From: Marsupella aquatica
Taxonomy: Eukaryota; Marchantiophyta
Direction: 5' to 3'
DNA: 64,000 nucleotides
Assembly (NCBI GenBank): GCA_973895155.1
Contig: OZ316896.1
Span: 19,034,001 to 19,098,000 of the forward strand
Part shown: piece after piece, positions 22,953 through 33,900 of the stretch
Position numbering within the stretch: the first letter of the stretch is position 1
How the letters are laid out: the number at the start of each line of letters is the position of its first letter
Notes under the pieces: generated by a model
What the model was told of the DNA's origin: nothing
Databases searched by the model: none
What the model saw: only the letters and a program-made list of their open reading frames with translations
Made by a program: the position numbers and the translations under genes

Positions 22953-23824
22953 GAGGTGCTGTTGAACATACCCATAGCGATGATCGCGGTAGTACGGCAT
23001 GTTGGAAAGAGCAGTCTCGTCGATGTCCAGCACAACGGCATCAAATTCGTCAATGTGAGTGAAGGAGCGAAGGTAAGAGCGCGCAGCAGATACGGCTACT
23101 TGTACATCAGCCTGCGCGAAGACAGACTATTCGGTCAGGATGGCAATCGTAAATGAAAGCACTATCCAAATAAGATACTTGGAAATGGTTCAAACTTGGA
23201 AACTTCCTATGAGAGCATCATTTTCGATATTAGAACTCCCATTCTGCTGATAATCTTTCAGAACTGCAATAATTAAGATGCCAATGACACTGTCGGTGAC
23301 AACATCAAGTTGATCAAAAAAATTGCGAGTCGGAGAAATCCCTAAAACTGGTCGCCTGTAAAATTTTAAAAGAAAAGAACGCATTGTTCGGAATTTCCCC
23401 GATGGGAGGCCTACAACGAATCGGACAACAGTACCTCATATTGGCCGTCGTCCATGTAGGACCTGATGAAACCCTCGCAACGAGGGGGAGGCAGCCATCC
23501 CTGAATGTTGTTCATCTCCGCATTGATGAGAAAGCTTGAGCATTCCCTTTGGGTATTCACATCCCGTCCGTGGTCCATTTCTTTCAAGTACGAATTCACA
23601 TAATCTTGGCATTGCGGAGGCGGAGATCCTTCAATGTCGGTCAGTCGTCCAATCAATAGAAAATCTGCACACTCTCGTTCTTCCTCACTCTGCCGATCGT
23701 TCAACTCGATCACTTTATCGCTTTGGCACGCTCCTTGAGGAACCTCCTGGAGAAGTAGTAGCGTTGAAATTGCAAGAAACATTGACAGAGCTGATAGACC
23801 TACTCTTCCTGCTTGATCCTCCAT
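22015..23824 (-). CDS. VSP-like acid phosphatase, HAD superfamily subfamily IIIB, 4 exons
   Basis: This is probably a secreted or vacuolar HAD-fold phosphatase related to plant vegetative storage proteins and class B-like acid phosphatases. Exons on the minus strand: 23824-23435, 23111-22972, 22589-22380, 22192-22015. The total is 918 bp, 305 aa. A hydrophobic signal-like segment occupies about residues 8-33. HAD motif I is DIDETALSN with the nucleophile and acid Asp at 159 and 161. Motif II is FITGRDEE, a motif III lysine lies in YKSNRRVALEKKGYR, and motif IV is VGDQWSD. The end FKLPNPMYYIF is typical. Oddly, the pre-catalytic Cys segment occurs twice (residues 51-80 and 94-123), where family members I know have one. 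Intron 2 contains a long CT repeat. The substrate is unknown. Confidence 0.93.
22899..22950. repeat. (AG)26 microsatellite in an intron
   Basis: A pure AG repeat of about 52 bp lies inside acid phosphatase intron 2. In the transcript it is CU-rich and starts about 20 nt after the 5' splice site at 22971. Length changes here are likely between individuals. Confidence 0.95.
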
Positions 23825-24985
23825 TGCTTAATCGTGATGACCAGACCGCCTTCAATTGCAGCGATTCAGTCCCGGTCCAGTTGGTGAAGAATTCGACTTC
23901 GGAGACCTCCGAATCCGTTTCAACATTCAAGAACGCGTCTACTTCCGTCGTGCACACGCAGGCTTCTACGGCTCGTTAGCTTGAATGCTATGTTGTCACA
24001 AAGCATGCATTCCAATGTTAAGAAGGCGCAGTGCTGCTTCGGTTGTGCCCTCCCTGCTTCGAAGACTTCCGTAAGAGTTGCAAGTTCCCTTACAAAACGA
24101 GAGAGTAGCTGAACGCACCAACACCACCATACACCAAAATAAACACCGTAATATAAGTGTTCTCCTATCTGCAACCGCGCACCAGAAAGATGTACCACTT
24201 GAAAGAGCTTTCTGAAGTAATGGATCTCCAAATCAAAAGCACAGTGTAACGAGCCTTGCACCAGACGCGACGGGTGGCCTCCTCCTCCACTGTTTCAATC
24301 CAGAGCTTCAGAACCCAACAGTAATGATGCCTTCGCCCTGGACCCAATTCTCCCCGCCTCCATCAAATTGCCCGAGACAGAATACAGATCGGGCAATCTC
24401 TGGACCCAATTCCGAAAAGCACACTTCAGATCCAACAGGAATGATGCCTTTCCACGAGACCGATGAATTGAAGATGTGACAAGTAAGACTGTCACCCACA
24501 AACCAGGGAACTGTATTTGAAGGCGAAGAAGCATGACCCACAAACGTCCAGAATTGTGAGACCGAAAAGGCGAAAGGGAGAGGATGGAGAGCCGATTCAC
24601 GGAGAGTAGAGGAGAAGAGTTCTCGACAGGTGCGCGAACGTGTCATTGATGGAGGACATTGGCGGTTTCTGTTCGTGGCCCACCCTCGCCGTCCAATCGC
24701 TTGCTCTAGGTGGAGGTCCAGGAGCACAATCCATGATTCGTCCTCCAGATCCGTCCTGTCGATGCTTGGGCCCAGGAAGGACACTGATGACTGATGAGGC
24801 ATTACTGCAGGACCACCGTCTGCCATGGAATGGCGTTTTGCGCTGGCGTTGTGCCATTCAGTCGTCTCGATTGTCATCCTGACAAAGCAGCGAACCTCGA
24901 ACGCGTTTTGAAGCTCAAGCCACGTCTTTCATCGGCGTTCTGTGACCCAAAGGAAAGGAAAACAGATGCCTTCGCGCCCAAAGAA
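23825..24985. other. Upstream region of the acid phosphatase gene
   Basis: This probably contains the promoter and 5' UTR of the minus-strand phosphatase. Long minus-strand open frames at 24295-24877 overlap in different phases and show no domain, so I do not call them genes. Short repeats such as GGAATGATGCCTT near 24318 and 24440 suggest local duplication. Confidence 0.35.
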
Positions 24986-24988
24986 AGT

Positions 24989-25332
24989 AATTACAGTCGA
25001 GTACTGTAAAACTGTACAGCAGTAAGGCGTCCGTTGAGTAAAGGTCTTAAGGTCATCACGCCATTGCTTACGTGTCGCAACCAATCGTGACCAATTCTAG
25101 GCTCTCACGTGTAAAGTTGTATTACATGTAACTGTATACAGTTAGTCTCTCTCTAAGTGCACAAAGACGGTAATTACAGTCGAGTACTGTAAAGCAGTAA
25201 GCGTCCCTTGAGTAAAGGTCATTACGCCATTGCTTACGTGTTGCAACCAATCTTGACCAATTCCAGGCTCTCACGTGTAAATTTTTACTACATGTAACTG
25301 TATACAATTAGTCTCCCTGTAAGTGCACATGC
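24989..25332. repeat. ~180-bp tandem duplication
   Basis: Copy 1 (24989-25161) and copy 2 (25171-25332) both start AATTACAGTCGAGTACTGTA and end GTAAGTGCAC or CTAAGTGCAC. They differ by small indels and substitutions. Each copy contains TTACGTG and CCAAT-like elements, but no gene start lies close enough to call a promoter. Confidence 0.85.
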
Positions 25333-27431
25333 CATGAGAGCATAAGAAGCCTGGATGACTGTAAGACATCCCTTCTCCCCTTTTTCTCATACCGAGTTAG
25401 CACTTATTATGCACTTTGTGAGTGACAAAAAAGGTGCTAATTTTATAAGTGTACATGAACACTTATTTTTAAGTGCACAATCTCATTGATGAGTGCATGG
25501 CATTTTTCTGTAAAGTTAAAATTGCACTTATGTGGTAAGGGGTCATGTTTAGGGCAAGGATCTACAATTTAGGTTGGAGTCACAAGAATGTTGAGGCACA
25601 TTTGCATATAGAGGCACTGTGGATCTTATTACTAAATGCACAAGTCCATGTTTGGACACATATCACACAGTGCAAAGCCATGTGAAGTGCACACCGGAGA
25701 CTTCTTCCTAGGAGTGTACACTTGAAGAGAGATTGGCTGTAGTCAAAATCAAAAGCTACAATCTAAAATAAAGCCTCTAGACCGTGACATTGGGGGGCTA
25801 GCTTGGGGGGACACGGGGGGGGGGGGGGGGGGCGGGAGGCGGCAGCTGAAAAAGCGGATCACGAGCAGGATGAGTGATGCAACTGGCTTGAATGTACTCA
25901 CCTCTGTTTGTGTTCAAAAGTCAGAACTGGCACAAAAGAATGGGCACCCCATCTAATTGCCACTACTTTTCATCTAAATGCATATTTTGTTTTTTTAGTT
26001 TAACCAGTATTACTATATTGTCATATGTTTCCATTGTAGTTTTCATTAGTAGCTTGGAGGAGTCTGGTGAGGATGCTATGTCTTAGGGGTTGTAATGGCT
26101 GCTAACTCTGAATGAGAAGTGGGAAAACATTGTTCAAGGGTCAACAACCCTACAAGTCTCATGCACATTAGAGTAAGCAAAAAATACACAAGTTGACTAT
26201 GTGCTATTGGATGACCAGAGGATTGTAGATTGGAATAATGGGACTGGCCATGATCCCTACTCTGACTATCAATCTTGCCAAAATTAGAGCTTAATCTATT
26301 CTGGGGGGTCTCACTTCCGCAAGAGTGACACATTTAGCACATATCACTCTATCCATTATATGTATATTTTGCTTTGTTCACTTTTAGGCCTCTAAATGTT
26401 CACTTTTGGTCTCTAAATATACACTTTTAATCTCCAAAATGTACTATAGTATAATACTCTACACCTAAATGGTCAATTACAAACTTGAGGGGGTAAAAAG
26501 GATCTTTACTAGAAGTAGTCTAATCCTAGTTCATTTACAAATGATGATATAACATGGAGCATGTAAGTCTTATAGCCATCACCCTTGTTACTTGCTCAAA
26601 TGTATTTTTTTGAAAGCCAATTGTTCATGAATCAGATAAGAATACACTTTTAATGAGTAGATTGATACATGTGACAAAGCATAATTAGCCAGGTTTCTAA
26701 GAAAAGGTTTAAACAAAATTGTGTGAGAAGATTAATTAATATCTTTTAAATCCAATTATGTCTAGATTCTTAGATCAACTTGTAAGAAAAATTGGGCTTT
26801 TAATTTACCAACTTTTGAAAATTATCTATTGTGCATTCTTATCCATAAATGCCCTGAAAATTATGAAAAGAACAGTCATGAAATACATTTAACCACCACT
26901 GTCCACCATTGTTGGGGAGGACAAAATAGTGGATTTTTAACTTTCTTATGAAGATTGTTGACTAATTTTGGCAGCCTGGATCCATCAGGTTTTGCTTTGG
27001 GGACAGTGGTGGGACGTTTAAGCGCCATTGTCCATGTCCACGACAAAACCTGGATCCACCAGGTTTCACCATTTTTGGTATCTTTTTTCCTGAAATTGTG
27101 GAACAAAATCTCACTACCCGGAGGAGACGAATGTGAAAAAGAGAGTAGTCTTGGACACTTCTCCTTTTATATGGCCAGTGGTGGTTTAAGGAGGAGCCAT
27201 TTCTCTGTTTGGTTTGAAACTAAATTAGAAATCTTAGTTCAACACTTAAATGGCAGTTGTCCCCATCTTGTCAAAAAACATATGCTAGGAGTATTCTTTA
27301 TCTGATTTTCCTGAATTAGTTTTTGACCATTAGATCTCCCTAGATTTTATGGATGGCCGTTACTTTTTGGATAATGGATCGGAGTCTACGGCTAGGTGGC
27401 AAAAGTTTTTTTTGAGAGGTGGAATCTAGCT
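25333..27431. other. AT-rich spacer, no gene recognised
   Basis: It contains a G run of about 20 near 25815-25832 and two copies of the palindromic motif AACCTGGATCCACCAGGTT or a close variant (26975-26992 and 27047-27065). No convincing exon was found. Confidence 0.4.
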
Positions 27432-27557
27432 TAAGGTAAGGTCTTCCAAGAGGGATTCCAAAATATGCAGACCTGGATCCACCAGGTTTTGCCTCAGGGA
27501 CAATGTTGGCTGAAAGGATTGTAAAGGATTAATTCCCTCTTGGAAGACCTTACCTTA
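27432..27557. repeat. Perfect 24-bp inverted repeat with palindromic loop (MITE or hairpin)
   Basis: The left arm, 27432-27455, and right arm, 27534-27557, are exact reverse complements (core GTCTTCCAAGAGGGA). The 78-bp loop carries ACCTGGATCCACCAGGTTT at 27471-27489, a near-palindrome also found at 27047 and 59890. This could be a miniature transposon or a hairpin RNA source. Confidence 0.8.
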
Positions 27558-27589
27558 CTCTGTACACTTATTTTCCGTTTGTAATTATT

Positions 27590-28200
27590 TATTGGAAGTG
27601 GTACTGTTGTTCCTTGCTTCCTTCAAACCTGGTCTCCATCATGGGATAGTGGCAAAACCATTGTGTGTTGCAGTTCTGATTGCAGCCATATTGTTCTTGT
27701 GGAAATGTTCTTGCTGCACATATGTTGTCGTTGTGGCTATGTTGTGGTTGCAGAAGTGTTTTCTTTGCAGTGTTCTTGTTGTTGTGGAACTGTTGTTGTT
27801 GCCAGTGTGTCATGGGTACAAAAGCATAATCATTGTAGCCATGTTCACTTGTTGTTGCAAAATATTAGTACACCTTTGTCATAAATTGTTGTGGCCATAT
27901 TATTGTTGCAGAAGTTTTCTCATTGCCGTTGTGTAATTGTTGCACCCATGTTGTGGCTGCAGAACTGTTGTTGTTGCGGCCCCCTATAATTGCAAAAATA
28001 TTGTCATCCCATTAGTAATTATTGCCATGTTGTGGTTATCTCAGCATTGTCATTGCAGCCATGTGGTTGTTGTGGCCATGTTATTGTGGCAGAAGTCTTC
28101 TTGTTTTGCCCTGGGTTGTGGTTGAGGCTGTGTTGTAGTTGTGGTCATATCCTTTTGCAAAAATGTTGTCATTGCATGAAATCTGTGTTCACTTGTTGAC
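27590..28200. repeat. Degenerate GTT/GTG-rich simple sequence
   Basis: The + strand is built from variants of TTGTTGTGGCCATGTTGTGG and GTTGCAGAA spread over about 600 bp. The + frames (C/V-rich peptides) reflect the repeat and are not called as genes. Confidence 0.6.
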
Positions 28201-29370
28201 ACAGAAGTATATGACAGAAGGTGCAAATGGGTGGGGAGAGTTGGGGCGAGAGATTTGGCAAGAATTGGGTTGAAATGGTTTTACTTTGGATCTTCAAGAT
28301 GACCAAATTAATGATGCATGCAAATTATCAGGTGCTGGACAGGAAAGGTTTTAAGAATTAACCCTTCTTACTCCTGCCTTTCCAGTCTTGTCCTTTTCTC
28401 CCTTATTTTCTTTTTACCTTTTTCAGTTTTTCCCCTTGCAGGTCCCCTTGCATTAATTCAGGTCACCTTTACCTTAATTATAATAAAGCCAGCAGGGGGA
28501 AAGAAAAACAACTGCCCACCTCCCTTCTCTACCCAGGAGAGTTATCCCCACTTCAGCATTGTTTTTCTTCATGCTTAGTTTGCGTTTCAGTTAAAAACAC
28601 TTTTGAGGCACAAATGAAGAGGGCAACTACTGCTCACAAGTGGAGGCACCCAATCAAGTTATCAGCCATTTTGATAGAACAGTATGTGCCAGCCAACAGC
28701 AACACTTTTTCTTACGAGGCTCAACACCAAAGATATATTACTGTGGACAATATTTAGGGTTTAGTATGGATACAATTTATGATAATACTCTGGACAATGT
28801 TGCGCACAAGAGTGCCCACAATATGATTTGGGGCCATTTTCAGCCCCATCACAACTTAAGTGCAGCCAATGAAATGCTCACAGAAAGTTGCAGAGCAAGG
28901 ACTGTGGTTGCTCTTCTCTAATTGTTGTCAGTCGTCTGCTAACATTGCTTCCCCCTTACATGGCCACAATTAGTTCGTGGACCCCTTGGCTAATTGAGAA
29001 GTCTGTTTTTCTCATTGCTTTTCTCAACAACAAACCCTAAGCTTTCTAGTAGCTGAGTCATGTTTGTAGAAGATGTGTCGCCCGATTTGTCAATGTACTT
29101 TCAAATAATTGGAAATTCTGGAGATTTCACTCCAGGCCAACTTTGGCAAGTTTTGAATTAGAGGTTAATACCCTCATCACCTTGACGCAACTATTCACCA
29201 AATGGAGAAGGGCAGAGCTTAAGCTTAGAGAAGAGAGAAGTTTGATTAGGAAGGGAAGTTGGTAGTCATGTTGTGTTGGACAAGTATGACAGATTTTACA
29301 ATTTGTATTGTTTGGATTAGATTTTCTCACAAAATCATTGTGGACCCATTCAGCAATTCAGAGAGTCAGA
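28201..29370. other. Spacer, no gene recognised
   Basis: AT-rich sequence without convincing exons, repeats or domain-like open frames. Confidence 0.4.
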
Positions 29371-29710
29371 ATTCAATCCGTGGCAAGTTCATTTGAAATT
29401 AGATGAATGTCTGATCAAATGAAATGTATTAGTTCGTGGAGTTCAAGTTTGGACCATAGCTGGCAGTTTGACATTCCTTCAACTGCCGTAGGAATAATTT
29501 GCTTTGTAGGTTGGATGGTTTGAACTCCACAAACTGATACAATTCATTTGATCAGACATTCATTTAATTTCAAATGAACTTGAACTCCACGGATCAAGCT
29601 AAGAGTCAAAATTCAATCCGTGGCAAGTGTATTTGAAACCAGATCAATGTCTGTTTGATCAAATAAATTGTATCAGTTCATTGAGTTCAAGTTCAGACCA
29701 TAGCTAGCAC
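29371..29710. mobile_element. Inverted-repeat (MITE-like) element plus a third partial copy
   Basis: Arms of about 80 bp at 29376-29455 and 29515-29595 are inverted copies, sharing ATTTGATCAGACATTCAT in the second arm and its complement in the first. A third, more diverged copy in the direction of the first arm lies at 29615-29710. No open frame is present, as expected of a non-autonomous element. Confidence 0.75.
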
Positions 29711-29775
29711 TTTACCTTAATTTTAAAGGGTCAGAAATTCACTTTACCTTAATTTTAAAGGGTCAGAAATTTTAC
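29709..29775. repeat. Short tandem duplication, ~33 bp unit
   Basis: The block ACTTTACCTTAATTTTAAAG followed by GGTCAGAAATT occurs twice head to tail. Confidence 0.85.
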
Positions 29776-29779
29776 TTCA

Positions 29780-30934
29780 GGTGCCAATTACTCTTTAACA
29801 AAAAAGTTATCAAGTTAATTATTAGTCATTATTTATTATATAAAAAATATTTTTTAAATCTTTGAATTTAAGTTTTAAAATTGAATATGTAACTAAAATG
29901 GTTACATAGTGACATTTTAAAACTGTTTTGCTCTTTGCATTTCTAAGTTTTAACCTTTTTTTTTTACAACATGACATCCCAAAATTTACATCCAAATTGA
30001 CACAAACATGTATGAAAATTATACATTTGATTTATAAATTTTTTATAAAATTGATGAGTCTTATTTATTACGGTTGTTATTGATGTGGCACATTATGGTG
30101 CCAGGAATTTTGGAAAAGACCTCTCATGGGGTCCGTAATGAGGTATCAGCAACATTTGTGATACTGTAGCGATCATCTGCTCGTTTACTTAGGGGGCACG
30201 TCCTTCATATGTTGAAAGCCGCTGATGTGGGGAGTCGTGAAGGTTAAATCTGAATGAATAATTGTATGCCATGAATATATTATATCCGCTATCTGAGTAG
30301 GAAAAATAGATTCTCAAGTGAGCAAATAGTTAAATGAGACTTCTGACTGGTGAAGGTCCTCAATAAAGGAGCAGATGACCTTCAAGGTCCTTGTTACATC
30401 GGGCATAGGCTCGGACAGCGGATCTAAGGTGATGGAGAGGGAGGACAATAAGACTGGACTGAGGGAGAGGATTCCAGCAATACTTATCCAGCAGTAATAA
30501 TCACTCCAGTCTGTTAAGCATATAAAACCACCTAACCAGTAGACCAGCTTTGCTAGAACAGAACAACAAAGACTATGAACCGATAGAGCTCACCTCATAC
30601 GAAATGATTAGGGACATGTGGGTGATTGTCCAGACAAGAAAGTGAGGCACCCATTCAAGGCTCTGTAACTATTTAGAGTCTTCAACAGAAAGAATCATCA
30701 GTCAAATTTAATATACTGGATTAGTAATATCCCAAGTACTACATTGAATCCCTAGTACCATATTCCAAAACGTTCACACAGAAAATTGAGGAACGTCTTC
30801 CAGAAAAACCCAGAGAGAAGTTCCGCATTGATTTTAACCTCCCAATTATGAAGTTAAAAAAGAACAATCATTTCGTAGTATACACTTTATCAACGTTGGT
30901 GTGGATAAGGGTTAGATCTAACCCCCAATTTACT
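29780..30934. other. Spacer downstream of the double-START gene
   Basis: Strongly AT-rich at first, then balanced. It probably includes the 3' UTR of the minus-strand gene ending at 30935. No other feature was seen. Confidence 0.4.
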
Positions 30935-33900
30935 TTATCTGTTACTACTGTTAATTGAACTAACCTCGGGCCTCAAATCAACCCACTTTGTTGGTTTAGC
31001 TGGAAGTGATGTTTTGAAAGGCTTCTGAGGAGTGGAGTCGCAGGATGTTGGACTAGAAGAATTGGGCGACATGATTGTCATTGGAGATCCAAGCCTGATT
31101 CGCCGCGCCTTCAAACCCATCAGACGTGCCACTTCTTGAACTCCTCCCCACTTTTCCAAAGCTCGACCCACATCAGCTCGTCCTGCAACCAAAACGTCAG
31201 GATGACTCAAGTTTTCCCAAAGGAGTGACTAAGACCAATATCATCATATAAATACCATCCAACCAAGTAGGAGGAACAGCGGTACAATAATGGTACAACC
31301 AAAACCATTACGGGCCTGTGTATGACTGGATAGGATAAAAAGATCTAAGCTGAATGATGTATATAATACAGGCCTGGAACGAGTGAAGTGACAGACCGTG
31401 ATGCATAGCCTAAGAGTGACTTCCATATGGAATATCTACTATCAGCATCTAACAAGTTTGGAAAGTATACACACCAGCCTTGTTCAATGCACTTCTGGTT
31501 GGCATGTGGGTACTATCCATTCCGCTTTCCTTCTGGAACAGCGATATCTGTAAGAGAATAATCCCATGAGCAAGTTAGTTCATATTTCTATCCCCGTTCT
31601 GTGATAGATTTTACATGTAATTTCATGAGGCCAAAAATCTATCACCTCAAATACCACATTCTACAGGGTATCATTGACAGAATGCCCTAAGCTACCAGCT
31701 CTGTGAGCTTTGGTACCACTGGCCACAATCGGGAGTGGATCAAGAACAAGAATCCACACGACATTTCTCACCTCTTGGCAAAGATTTTGAAAATTGTCCC
31801 AGTAACCTCGAGGTCGGCGCTGTTGAGAAAGTTTCAGTCGTGAAGCAACAACGCTAAATCCCCCGGCCCGAGCAATGGCCTTCTCCAGATCCACTCTTTT
31901 ACGTTCACGCAACTCACTTCTCATAGGCATGTATCCTTCGCGACCGTATTCTAAAATGAAATCAAGCAATTCCTTTTCCAAAACTCTAAAATCCTTTTGC
32001 AAGCCTGGAATTCGAAATCTCTTTCCACCAACTTTAGAATTCAACGAATCATGTGAACTTGAATGTCGAGGCAACTTTGTTTCCCCTGTCCCTGTGTGCA
32101 CTTCTTGGCCACCATCGGAATTCCTATTCTTTAGCTCCACATGATCCCTTATAGCACAAAGATTTGTGGGGAGATCTACATAGATAACCTGCGAAGCCAT
32201 AATCGAAAGCACAGAAGAGAATCACGACCATCGAAACGTTCATCTCACAACCACGTTTCTCTCGAATTCAATCGTATTGGTGAATCGAATATATTTCTTT
32301 CTCACTTTATCTCCATCCCGTATATCGAAGTTTGGATCACCAAGAATGCAACATGATATTTAAGTCTCTCTAGTTGGGTCTCCCTCGGAAGAGAGCTTTA
32401 AAATCGACTAAATTCAGAACCAGTTAGCGTAACCCATGGGTTCCAATAATGCAGTCAGGTAACAAGGGCCCGCAATCTAGATGTACACTGGTCAATACAA
32501 CTAAATCCTTGCAGGAAATTGCGTCTTGCCGTATACATACCTCCTCTACCATAGCTTCAGCCAGGATACAGTGCTTGTGCATCTTGACGTCTGCCACGTA
32601 TTTCAACAAAGTATGTTGTGAACCGAGCGGTTCCAATGTCCACTTCCCTTGAAAGGAGTTAAAGTCACCCTCCACTTGCTGGAATATAATTTCTTCCTCT
32701 GGCTTTTCCCATATATCAAGCACAACACAGACATGCAGAACCATGTACAGCATGCACTTGCAACCCTCCTATAACGGAAAGGGTACATGAAAAAAAAGCA
32801 ATCCCATTGTTAATACAATTAGACAGGCTTGAAATAATGTTGGTTAGCACAGAGGCTGGCATTTTAAAAGTTTACCCTACACTAAAGGACCAAACAAGTT
32901 AAAAAATAGGCCTGACTACTGGGTGGAGATCATAGGGGGAAAACGTGGGAGACTGCAACTTCCTCTTAAAACCGGTAGATCTAGACTGGAGTACGTTTCA
33001 TCGAAATGAGGGTTTCTCAGCACAACCAACTATACGCCAACTCAAACCCGAAAATGGGAATGTCAATCCTGCTATAGCACTGACTAACAAGTAATCCCAT
33101 ACAATTTACAAGTTAGTACAATCCGTTAAGGAATCCGCTTCCTCCTTTTCTAAAACAAACACAAAATACAGAACTGGGCAAGGAGTTTAAGACCTGCATA
33201 AGCTGCACTCGGTTCCTGTCTCGTGAGATTATCTTGCTCCTCGCCAGATTGGGGATAAAACTGCCTACAAATGCATGCCACCAATGTAAGGAGAGCCAAC
33301 TAGTTCCAAATTGACTCTGACAAGTAACTCGTTCGTTGAATTGTTCATATTTTGACTTTCTATCCACAACACTATAATGCACACATTCATGATAGCAGAA
33401 AAACTTATCTTGCATCACACCTCGTAGAAGAAAACATTATAGAGCTATTCAACAATAAATCAGAAGCAATAGAGGTGTAACTCAGATAGTCGCTCGTAAT
33501 CCGTTAGCACATTCCAGACATCTCGAATCGGAGACTCCACAGTGATAGTAGCTACAACGCGGCGATGGACCCCTCCAAACTCCTGCAAAAAAAATACAAA
33601 TTAAGGACTTCGAGGTGCCGGTCTGAAAATAATTGCTTCCAATGCCCAGACCACACTCTTACCTAACACAATACCTAGTGGATGGCACATAAGTTTCCTC
33701 ACTTCCATTCGTACAACTCGCTTCCACAGGAGACCGAGTTGTGAACATCCTCAACAAGTATGGATTGGGAACATTATATGCCCTTATAAGGTAAGTGCTT
33801 GACAATGAAATTCCTGTCGTTTAACTACTACCTCCATAAAAAATGGTTGACACTCAGGACCCAAATGAAATTGTTCAAATCACACAAGAGTTAACTCCCC

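Noticed and set aside
24295-24877. Overlapping minus-strand frames (189 and 101 residues) upstream of the acid phosphatase
   Set aside because: They sit in competing phases, have no recognisable motif, and lie where the promoter and 5' UTR are expected.
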